Assembly: GCA_900772775.1 (NCBI GenBank)
Contig: CAAGRW010000177.1
Span: 1 to 14,851, forward strand
From: Candidatus Rifleibacteriota bacterium
GTDB taxonomy: Bacteria > Vulcanimicrobiota > Xenobia > Xenobiales > Xenobiaceae
Direction: 5' to 3'
DNA length: 14,851 bases
A program made the translations under genes and the position numbers. Shown here piece by piece: positions 8,078-13,829 of this stretch (position 1 is its first letter; each line of letters opens with the position of its first letter). The notes under the pieces are model-generated. The model did no database searches and was not told where the DNA came from. It saw only the letters and a program-made list of their open reading frames with translations.

Positions 8078-8125
8078 TGAACTTTGTTGCCAATTGCTTT
8101 TATTGATAATTGACAACAGAGTTCA
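8078..8125 (+). repeat. long perfect-looking hairpin after pheT
   Basis: The 12-base arm at 8078-8089 (TGAACTTTGTTG) pairs with 8114-8125 (CAACAGAGTTCA) with one G-U pair. Inside it CAATT (8091-8095) pairs with AATTG (8108-8112), giving a stem of about 17 bp and a 12-base loop. There is no T-run on either side, so this is not a classic terminator. It starts 11 bases after the pheT stop and sits just ahead of the true terminator, where it could protect the 3' end of the message or be a processing site. Confidence 0.6.
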
Positions 8126-8138
8126 CCAGCCCGCAATG

Positions 8139-8182
8139 AGGGCAGAGCCTGCCTAAAGAGGAGAGGTTCTGCCCTTTTTTTT
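8139..8182 (+). terminator. rho-independent terminator of pheST
   Basis: GGGCAGAGCC (8140-8149) pairs with GGTTCTGCCC (8165-8174) as a 10-bp stem with one G-U pair and a 15-base loop. It is followed directly by eight T (8175-8182). It separates pheST from the secreted-protein operon. Confidence 0.9.
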
Positions 8183-8254
8183 GAGTTTAGCAAAATTTCA
8201 CTAAGGCATGGCGAATAATACGATAAGTAGGCAGTGTGCCGACAAGAAAGGGCG

Positions 8255-9229
8255 ATGGTTCCAACAATAATGGGAAGAAAATTTGCTTATATATTGAGTG
8301 GCTTTTTATTGGCAATGCTTTGCTTATGTAATGCTGTTTGGGCTTTGCCCGGTGGCCAAGATTGGAGAAGTTGGGCTCAGTCCGATTTAGAGACGTTGCA
8401 ATTACTGAAGAATCAGCATAACGAAGTTATTCACAGTGGCCAAGTTATCAAAGATTTTTCTCAGGGACGTTTGAGTCAAGTTGCAGCTGCTCAAAGTTTG
8501 GAAAAAATATGCGCTTCGGCTTCAGTTAATTTTAGTCGCTTTTTAAAAGTTGATTTTCCTACCGATCAGAATTTAAAAGCTTGCGGTACCGACTTAATGC
8601 GTTCTCAGCTCAAGCAAATTAAAGCGGCTGGCAGTGTGCTTAAAAGAGATAAAATAGAACGTCTAGATTTATTGGCTTTGCAAAATGGTGAAGCCGGTGT
8701 CTATCGTTCGCAAAATCGCTATTTCAGGGCTCGCTGCAAGTCTGTGCGCTTATTGGTGCAAAATATGCAAGCTGCGCAGCAACAAGAAGCTGCCAAAAGT
8801 CGCCGCTTGGCTAAAGCTTCGTCGTTTAACTCGTCGCTTATGGTTTATTATCAATATCAGCTCAATTTACTCAATTGGCAGCTTGAAGAGTTAAGCTGCG
8901 CCGAGAAATTGACGGCAGCTTTAAATAATTTGTCGCAGGGTAAAAAAGCTAATTGCTCTGCTATTCTCAGTCAAGTTAAAAATTTACGGAAAAAGTGTGC
9001 GCAGAGTGCTGCTCCTGCTGGAGTTGACACCTTAAAAGAGGCTTACAGTCAAGAACTTAGTAGCTTTTCTCGATTTGCTGAAGCTGTGGCTATTATTGAA
9101 ACCGACAAAAGTCCCGATTCGCTCAGCCGCTTATACCGTTGCAGCGCCAATTTGCAAAAAAACAGTAAAGAATTTGAAAATACTAATATTGTCGTTTTGC
9201 AAAATTGTCTTGACAATGGAAAGAAGTAG
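8255..9229 (+). CDS. secreted helical protein of unknown function, paralogue 1
   Basis: I do not recognise the family. With ATG 8255 the product has 324 residues. It opens with a Sec signal peptide: basic MGRK, a hydrophobic core to residue 25, and likely cleavage after AVWA (residue 30). The cysteines near the cleavage point do not form a lipobox. The mature part looks helical, is Gln/Lys/Ser-rich, and has eight cysteines, an even number compatible with disulfides. The segment YYQYQLNLLNWQLEELSCAE matches the next gene product (YYRYQTNVINWQLEEIKCAE), as do an earlier DKIERLDLLAL and a later KKCAQSAA, so the two are tandem paralogues. The start is uncertain: GTG 8234 (weak AGG) and ATG 8270 are alternatives. 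This is the first gene of a probable four-gene operon. Confidence 0.8.
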   Translation: MVPTIMGRKFAYILSGFLLAMLCLCNAVWALPGGQDWRSWAQSDLETLQLLKNQHNEVIHSGQVIKDFSQGRLSQVAAAQSLEKICASASVNFSRFLKVDFPTDQNLKACGTDLMRSQLKQIKAAGSVLKRDKIERLDLLALQNGEAGVYRSQNRYFRARCKSVRLLVQNMQAAQQQEAAKSRRLAKASSFNSSLMVYYQYQLNLLNWQLEELSCAEKLTAALNNLSQGKKANCSAILSQVKNLRKKCAQSAAPAGVDTLKEAYSQELSSFSRFAEAVAIIETDKSPDSLSRLYRCSANLQKNSKEFENTNIVVLQNCLDNGKK

Positions 9230-9262
9230 TTATAAGTCTGAGGAAAGGCCGGTTGAGATAGG

Positions 9263-10189
9263 TTGAATAAACGTTTTCTTGTTGCTGTTAGTTGCGCTTT
9301 ATTGGCAATATTTTGTTGCTGCAATGTAGTTTTGGCTGCCAATGGAAAAAATCAATGGAAAGACAGAGCTAAAGCCGATCATAAGATAGTGAGTTGGGTA
9401 GGGGAAGGCAGTAAAGATTTAGCTCTTAATATAGGTAGAAAATTTAATGGTTATACCGGAGGATGGCTTAAAAGAGAAGATGTCTCTTGGTTTTTGGATA
9501 GTTCCGTTGAAAGCCTCTCTAGCGATCGTGAACATCTGAAAGGCTTAAGTGTGCCATTGGATCAAAGTTATAAAGCTGCTGCGGTTAATCTAGTTGCAGT
9601 TTATTATGATCAAGCTAAAAAAGCCGCTACGCTTACAAAGACTAAAAAGATTGATCGTTCTGATATTTTGTCTTTGCAACAGAGGAATACCTATGTATAC
9701 CGCGCTCAGGAGAGGTATTTGCGTTCACGTCTCAGTTTTATTCGCTCTTTTCTTCCTACTGTAATTGCGGCTAACTCGCATGGAGCTTGTGCTGATTTGG
9801 TAAATTATTATAGGTACCAGACAAATGTAATAAATTGGCAACTTGAAGAAATTAAGTGCGCTGAAGAATTAAATATAATTCTAAGAGATATGGCCCAAGG
9901 AAAAATTGTTACTACTGCGCCTCTGTCTGCCAAAGTAAATCTTTTGATAAATAAGTGCGAAAGAACTGCCGCTTCTAAAGAATCGCTGAGCTTAAAAAAG
10001 AATCTTTTACGAGAATTTAGCAGTTTGAACAAAGTGATTGAAAGTGTACAAAGGTGCATTAAAGAGAAAAACAACAATGCTTATAGCATACTTGGCAGTG
10101 ATATAGCTCATTTAGTAGATACTACTCAAGATACAGAACATGATAATATACGCATATTGAATGATAGCATTCGTGCTGTCAAAGATTAA
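9263..10189 (+). CDS. secreted helical protein of unknown function, paralogue 2
   Basis: A 308-residue relative of the preceding protein, also unrecognised. The start is TTG 9263, because an in-frame stop lies at 9254-9256. The best purine-rich stretches are GAGATAGG touching the start and AGGAAAGG about 14 bases upstream, so initiation may be weak. MNKRFLVAVSCALLAIFCCC is a Sec signal peptide with likely cleavage after VLA (residue 25). The core match to its neighbour is NWQLEEIKCAEELN, followed about 40 residues later by NKCERTAA. This pair of cysteines is shared, while most other cysteines are not. KKIDRSDILSLQQ and YVYRAQERYLRSRL are also shared. It lies 33 bases after paralogue 1 and 41 bases before the repeat protein, with no terminator between, so cotranscription is likely. 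Confidence 0.8.
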   Translation: MNKRFLVAVSCALLAIFCCCNVVLAANGKNQWKDRAKADHKIVSWVGEGSKDLALNIGRKFNGYTGGWLKREDVSWFLDSSVESLSSDREHLKGLSVPLDQSYKAAAVNLVAVYYDQAKKAATLTKTKKIDRSDILSLQQRNTYVYRAQERYLRSRLSFIRSFLPTVIAANSHGACADLVNYYRYQTNVINWQLEEIKCAEELNIILRDMAQGKIVTTAPLSAKVNLLINKCERTAASKESLSLKKNLLREFSSLNKVIESVQRCIKEKNNNAYSILGSDIAHLVDTTQDTEHDNIRILNDSIRAVKD

Positions 10190-10230
10190 AAAAGTAAATT
10201 TTGCTTAGGAAATGGGCAGGCTAAAAAAAA

Positions 10231-10581
10231 GTGAGTAAAGAGCAATATACAGGCGGCAATGCCAACAATAACGGCGCTCGCTATGATGAACAAATTCCCG
10301 TAGGCTTTGATTTAAATAAAACGCGGTTCATGCCCGCCGATGATACTCAGCGTCAGCCTGCTCCCGGCTACGGTCAGCCTGCTCCCGGTTACGGTCAGCC
10401 TGCGCCCGGTTACGGTCAGCCTGCGCCAGGTTATGGTCAGCCTGCGCCAGGTTATGGTCAGCCTGCGCCCGGTTATGGCCATCCTGCTCCCGGTTACGGT
10501 CAGCCTGCTCCCGGCTACGGCCAACCTGCGCCCGGCTACGGTCAGCCTGCTCCCGGTAGCAGCGCCACCGCCGCCAATTAA
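10231..10581 (+). CDS. PAPGYGQ-repeat protein (116 aa, possibly truncated)
   Basis: A GTG-started ORF. The first 41 residues are polar (MSKEQYTGGNANNNGARYDE, then GFDLNKTRFMP). Residues 42-104 are nine copies of the heptad QPAPGYG (one reads HPAPGYG), with a tenth partial copy. The ORF then ends after SSATAAN. There is no signal peptide, so this part would be cytoplasmic. Pro/Gly/Tyr repeats are disordered and often act as flexible tethers or surface- and condensate-forming tails. The coding-like sequence continues past the stop in other frames toward the membrane protein at 10830, whose N-terminus is also Pro/Gly/Gln-rich. This ORF may therefore be the broken N-terminal part of that protein rather than a separate gene. 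GCAGG lies about 10 bases before the GTG. Confidence 0.6.
   Translation: MSKEQYTGGNANNNGARYDEQIPVGFDLNKTRFMPADDTQRQPAPGYGQPAPGYGQPAPGYGQPAPGYGQPAPGYGQPAPGYGHPAPGYGQPAPGYGQPAPGYGQPAPGSSATAAN
10354..10557 (+). repeat. in-frame 21-bp tandem repeat, 9 full copies plus a partial
   Basis: Nine units of 21 bases run from 10354 to 10542, each coding QPAPGYG, followed by a partial unit coding QPAPG. They differ only at synonymous third positions (GCT/GCG, CCC/CCA, GGC/GGT, TAC/TAT), except for one CAG to CAT change in unit 7. The unit length is a multiple of three, so copy-number change by slippage or recombination keeps the frame. The near-identity also makes the tract prone to assembly collapse. 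Confidence 0.95.
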
Positions 10582-10829
10582 ACCATCAGCTACAGCTGCA
10601 GCTTGGGCAGCCGTTTTTAACGAAGAATTGGCGGCCACTAAATCTTGACCGAACTTGGGGCCGACCTGCTTAAAACTTAAATCGAGCGGCCCTTGTCCAG
10701 CCGCAGCATGAGGCCTGTTGTAATATTGCGGCTGGCCATAACGCCCCAGCGTCTGGGGGGCACGGCAACCGTGCGCCTGAAGGCGCCGAGCCTGTCCAGA
10801 GTTCGCCTAGGCTCGGCGCGGAGGCCAAG
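10556..10829 (+). other. coding-like sequence in shifting frames between the repeat protein and the membrane protein
   Basis: The ORF at 10231 stops at 10581, yet protein-like sequence continues in another frame (APPPPIKPSATAAAWAAVF then NEELAATKS, stop 10646-10648). A third stretch in the original frame follows (TELGADLLKT, stop 10678-10680), and from 10674 the frame of the membrane protein is open without a stop (RAALVQPQHEACC, then NRAPEGAEPVQSS). The compositions match the flanking Ala/Pro/Gln-rich proteins. This pattern suggests one long gene interrupted by several small indels, either real decay or sequence errors. Against this, GTG 10830 has its own good ribosome binding site, so the membrane protein may be translated independently. 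Confidence 0.45.
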
Positions 10830-12230
10830 GTGGCTGCTTCTCCTTTGCCAGAAATGGCTGAGCAGCAAACTATTGTCGGCCGGGCCCCCGAAGTAGGGCA
10901 GCCGCAGCCTAAAGGCGCTGCTCCAAGCGCAGAGCTTGCTAGCAGGCCCGCTCCTGGGCAGCGGCCCACAGTTCCTGGTGGGCCGCCGCGTCCTGGTATG
11001 CCGCCTTCTCCCGGGCAGCCCCCTCAACCTATGCCTGCTCCGGGTGCGCCAGGTTCGGCTGTACCCGGAAGGCCCGAAGTTGCGCCTATGGGGCAAGGCC
11101 CTAACCCTTCTCATGGCTCCGTTCCGGGAGCGCCAGTTCCTCCTATGCCAGGTGCACCTATCCAAGGGCAGGGGCAGCCTTTGGCAGGCGGCTCGCCTGA
11201 CGGCCGGGCGCCGCTTAGTGGGCCGTTTTCTGTAGAAATTGGCGACGGCTCCGATGCGGCGCCCGGAGCAGGCTTGGGCTCTGCGCCAGCTAATGGCAGC
11301 GCAGCCTCGGAAAAGAGCGCTTCGGCGGAGTGGGGCAGCGCCATGTCTGCTAAATATGCTCGCAAAGCACCAGTTTTGGAAGGTGGCAGCACTGTGCCTC
11401 CGCCGGAGGGCAAGGATAAGCGCAAGGAGACGGATGGCGCCATTCCCAAGGTTACTTGGGTATTGGTAGCGGGTATTTTGTTCTTGGCGATAGCCGTATT
11501 TTTGCTTATGGAAAATCACCAAGCTGTGGTGGGCGAAAACATGCCTCAAGCCAAAGAACAACAGCAATACGAAATTCCGCCTGCCTTAATTGAGGAATAT
11601 ACTTCCAAAGATCCGGTTAGCAAGCAAGCTGTGCCTAATAATTCGCCATATAGGTTAGAGGTTTATGGCACGACCTTTGTCTTTGAAAATGAAGAAAATA
11701 TGCGTGCTTTTGCCGATAATCCCACTAAGTATGTTAAGCCGCGTATAAAGTTGAAAATTAATAAAGGCGGCAGTACCGATGGACAGACGCAAATCAATAT
11801 CGTGGGCCCAGACGGAAGAGCTATTGTGGAGGGCGTAACTGATGGCAGCGCTTTACCTCAAGGTGACGAATCTGACGAACAAGCAGTAGAAAGCATGCCT
11901 GAAGGCAACGCCAATAGCGGCGACGGCGATTTTAATATTCCGCTGAGCCCTAAAAATGAAGGCGCCGATACTGGCAACAATGCTCCGGCCAACGCAACTG
12001 CGCCGGAGGCTAACACTCAAACGCCTGCCGCCGAGAGTGGCGCAGCTGCGCCTGCGCCTAGCAATGACAATAGCGGCAACATGAGCGCCGTGCCTCCGGT
12101 AGAGGGCAATTCTTCACTTTACGGAGAGGTACCGCCGCCGGAAAGTGAAGCTGCGCCTTCAGCCAACGCACCCGCCGCCGACAGTAACGCCAACGTTACC
12201 GATGAAGAGGTAGTACCGCCCGGCTATTAG
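10830..12230 (+). CDS. Pro-rich single-pass membrane protein with a degenerate YHS-like domain
   Basis: A 466-residue protein from GTG 10830, which has GGAGG at 10820-10824 with a five-base spacer. Residues 1-200 are Pro/Gly/Ala-rich and disordered. A basic stretch (KDKRKE) precedes one transmembrane helix at about 208-228 (VTWVLVAGILFLAIAVFLLM), so the Pro-rich half should face the cytoplasm and the rest the outside. Residues 260-303 resemble a YHS domain: KDPVSKQAV, then LEVYGTTFVFENEEN and FADNPTKYV, aligning with the DPVCG, YFCSEGC and FxxNPxKY landmarks. The metal-binding cysteines of YHS are Ser or other residues here, so it may be a structural rather than a metal module. The tail (304-466) is acidic and Asn/Ala/Pro-rich. 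It is the last gene of the secreted-protein operon. The full gene may begin further upstream. Confidence 0.75.
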   Translation: MAASPLPEMAEQQTIVGRAPEVGQPQPKGAAPSAELASRPAPGQRPTVPGGPPRPGMPPSPGQPPQPMPAPGAPGSAVPGRPEVAPMGQGPNPSHGSVPGAPVPPMPGAPIQGQGQPLAGGSPDGRAPLSGPFSVEIGDGSDAAPGAGLGSAPANGSAASEKSASAEWGSAMSAKYARKAPVLEGGSTVPPPEGKDKRKETDGAIPKVTWVLVAGILFLAIAVFLLMENHQAVVGENMPQAKEQQQYEIPPALIEEYTSKDPVSKQAVPNNSPYRLEVYGTTFVFENEENMRAFADNPTKYVKPRIKLKINKGGSTDGQTQINIVGPDGRAIVEGVTDGSALPQGDESDEQAVESMPEGNANSGDGDFNIPLSPKNEGADTGNNAPANATAPEANTQTPAAESGAAAPAPSNDNSGNMSAVPPVEGNSSLYGEVPPPESEAAPSANAPAADSNANVTDEEVVPPGY

Positions 12231-12264
12231 GTGACTGAAAAGGTGACTGAAAAGGTGACTGAAA
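12230..12264 (+). repeat. 12-bp tandem repeat (three copies) after the membrane protein gene
   Basis: GGTGACTGAAAA occurs twice (12230-12253) and a third copy lacks the last base (12254-12264). The repeat begins at the last base of the stop codon. Its third copy with flanking A bases matches 13731-13745 beyond the ATPase gene with one C/T difference. Confidence 0.85.
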
Positions 12265-12290
12265 GCATAAAAATTGCAAGGAATAATTTA

Positions 12291-12322
12291 TTGACACACA
12301 GCTTGTAAAGCGCTTCTGTTAA
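12291..12322 (+). promoter_or_regulatory. possible promoter of the AlbA_2 regulator gene
   Basis: TTGACA (12291-12296) is a perfect -35 box 50 bases before the start codon. The only -10 candidates are weak: TCTGTT at 18 bases spacing, or TGTTAA at 20. Expression could instead come by read-through from the upstream operon, because no terminator lies between. Confidence 0.3.
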
Positions 12323-12346
12323 AGATGTTTATTGGAGAATATCAAA

Positions 12347-12730
12347 ATGCCAGAGCAACAAAATATTGAGTGGAAGGCGAAATGGGACGATAAATATTTA
12401 GAATGGATCTGTGGTTTCGCTAATGCTCAGGGAGGAAAAATATATATAGGTTGTGATGATAATGGTCAAGTTATTGGTGTAGTTAACCCTGCTAAACTTT
12501 TAGAAGATATACCCAATAAAGTGCGAGACACTATGGGGATTATTGTGGGAGTAAATCTTATAAAGGATAACAATGGCGTTGACTATCTAGAAATAGACGT
12601 TCCTGCTTATCCTATAGGAATTTCTTGTAAGGGCATATATTACTATAGAAGCGGGAGTACAAAACAAATTCTTAGCGGGCCTGCTTTAGAGACCTTTTTT
12701 GTTGCGCAAGCGTGGTGCTACATGGGATAA
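12347..12730 (+). CDS. AlbA_2 (Schlafen-type) domain protein, N-terminal piece of a frameshifted gene
   Basis: ATG 12347 has TTGGAG at 12332-12337. The frame gives 127 residues. Residues 1-110 are a Schlafen AlbA_2 domain: NIEWKAKW, YLEWICGFANAQGGKIYIGC, DDNGQVIGV, and YYYRSGSTKQILSGPALETF. In this family of predicted ATP-binding transcriptional regulators the next residues are typically leucines followed by a K/R-R-G-x-T-W-D motif. That motif is present but one frame over, in the ORF beginning at 12699. Here the reading ends in the unrelated tail FVAQAWCYMG. Removing one T from the run of six at 12695-12700 would join the two parts into a protein of about 457 residues, a usual length. The gene is AT-rich compared with the operon before it. 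Confidence 0.85.
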   Translation: MPEQQNIEWKAKWDDKYLEWICGFANAQGGKIYIGCDDNGQVIGVVNPAKLLEDIPNKVRDTMGIIVGVNLIKDNNGVDYLEIDVPAYPIGISCKGIYYYRSGSTKQILSGPALETFFVAQAWCYMG

Positions 12731-13721
12731 CCTTCCTTTACCGGTTTTTTCTATCGATGATATATATGACGATGCTGTCGAATCCTTTAAAAATAGAGCT
12801 TTGCAAAAAGGCCGAGTTGATGCCAGTATACTCAGTGAATCTAATGTGACTTTATTAAATAAGTTACATCTTGTTAATGGTGATTATCTGACTAATGCTG
12901 CTATGTTGCTTTTTAGTAAAGATCCTGAGCGTTGGCAACTTGGTGCGTATATAAAAGTTGGATATTTTTCGAATAATGCTGATTTGTTGTATCAAGATGA
13001 AGTTCATGGTTCGTTATTAGAACAAGTAGATAAAGTAGTCGAACTAATAAAAGCTAAGTATATCAGAGCAAAGATATTTTATCATGGAGTACAAAGAGTT
13101 GAACGTTATTTTGTTCCGGAAGAAGCTTTGCGTGAAGCAATTTTAAATGCCATTTGTCATAAGTCTTATCAGTCTGGTATACCTATTCAAATAAGCGTGT
13201 ATGAAGATAAACTATATATAGCTAATTGTGGATACTTGCCAGATACTTGGACTGTTGAAAATTTAATGAATAAGCATGCGTCTATCCCTTACAATCCAAG
13301 TTTAGCCCATGTTTTTTATTTAGCTGGGCTTATTGAAAGCTGGGGACGCGGCATTGAAAAAATTTGTTCTTCATGTAAAAGTGAAGGCATAAAGTTGCCA
13401 ACATATACTATAAATCCCTCTGATATAATGATTAAGTTTTCCGCATCTGAAAAGCAGGTAGTGCGTATGCACAATTCTAGAAAAGTAATGGACGATAAGA
13501 TAAACAGAAGTATAAATGGTCAACTATCTGAAAGGGAATTGCAAATTTTGGCCTTGATCTTAGAAAATCCTAAATATACTATGGCTCAACTTTCTCAAAA
13601 AATGAACATTAGTCGTAAAACAATAGCTAGTTATCAGAAAAAATTAAAAGATATGAAGATAATAGAAAGAGTTGGTTCGGCTAGAAATGGATATTGGAAA
13701 ATTTTAGTTGATAATGTATAA
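12699..13721 (+). CDS. ATP-binding/winged-helix C-terminal piece of the frameshifted AlbA_2 regulator
   Basis: The frame is open from a TTG at 12699, with no proper ribosome binding site, giving 340 residues that continue the AlbA_2 protein. KRGATWDNLPLP (4-15) is the expected continuation. A GHKL-type ATPase domain (HATPase_c_4) covers about 130-240: its N-box-like segment is EEALREAILNAICHKSY (141-157), followed by YEDKLYIANCGYLP and SWGRGIEKI (214-222). A C-terminal winged helix-turn-helix lies at about 275-337 (LSERELQILALILE, then MAQLSQKMNISRKTIASYQK). The layout suggests a DNA-binding regulator of unknown target; some relatives lie near defence or mobile genes. As written, the protein would need a +1 frameshift, transcript slippage or sequence correction. 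It ends 22 bases before the bidirectional terminator region. Confidence 0.85.
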   Translation: MLRKRGATWDNLPLPVFSIDDIYDDAVESFKNRALQKGRVDASILSESNVTLLNKLHLVNGDYLTNAAMLLFSKDPERWQLGAYIKVGYFSNNADLLYQDEVHGSLLEQVDKVVELIKAKYIRAKIFYHGVQRVERYFVPEEALREAILNAICHKSYQSGIPIQISVYEDKLYIANCGYLPDTWTVENLMNKHASIPYNPSLAHVFYLAGLIESWGRGIEKICSSCKSEGIKLPTYTINPSDIMIKFSASEKQVVRMHNSRKVMDDKINRSINGQLSERELQILALILENPKYTMAQLSQKMNISRKTIASYQKKLKDMKIIERVGSARNGYWKILVDNV

Positions 13722-13730
13722 GATTATTCA

Positions 13731-13745
13731 AAAAGGTGATTGAAA
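13731..13745 (+). repeat. right copy of a direct repeat flanking the AlbA_2 gene
   Basis: AAAAGGTGATTGAAA matches 12250-12264 on the left of the gene at 14 of 15 positions. A second shared word, AAGCATAAAA, follows in both places (12263-12272 and 13758-13767), but the right side has about 12 extra bases that form the first arm of the terminator. Confidence 0.7.
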
Positions 13746-13786
13746 AAAATGCTCCGCAAGCATAAAATCTTACGGAGCATTTTTTT
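13743..13786. terminator. bidirectional rho-independent terminator
   Basis: ATGCTCCG (13749-13756) pairs with CGGAGCAT (13773-13780). A c/a mismatch and an AAG/CTT inner stem follow, around an eight-base loop. Seven T follow on the plus strand (13780-13786), and seven A precede it (13743-13749), which are T on the minus strand. It can therefore end both the AlbA_2 gene and the convergent gene at 13830. Confidence 0.9.
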
Positions 13787-13829
13787 GTTAGGCGTTAGTG
13801 TTGCTCAGTTTGCGACTGTAATTGTCGTA

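Noticed and set aside
8255..8360. Lipoprotein signal in the secreted paralogues
   Set aside because: The cysteines in the hydrophobic core are not preceded by a small residue as in a lipobox, and a normal signal peptidase I site follows.
10354..10557. CRISPR array or non-coding satellite
   Set aside because: Units abut without spacers and vary at third codon positions, so this is a protein-coding repeat.
10677..11567. 296-codon minus-strand ORF opposite the membrane protein gene
   Set aside because: It is Arg-rich, arises from the GC-rich low-complexity strand, and overlaps a gene with a TM helix, a domain and a good ribosome binding site.
12230..13745. Insertion sequence or transposon
   Set aside because: Direct repeats flank the regulator gene, but no transposase, integrase or terminal inverted repeats are present.
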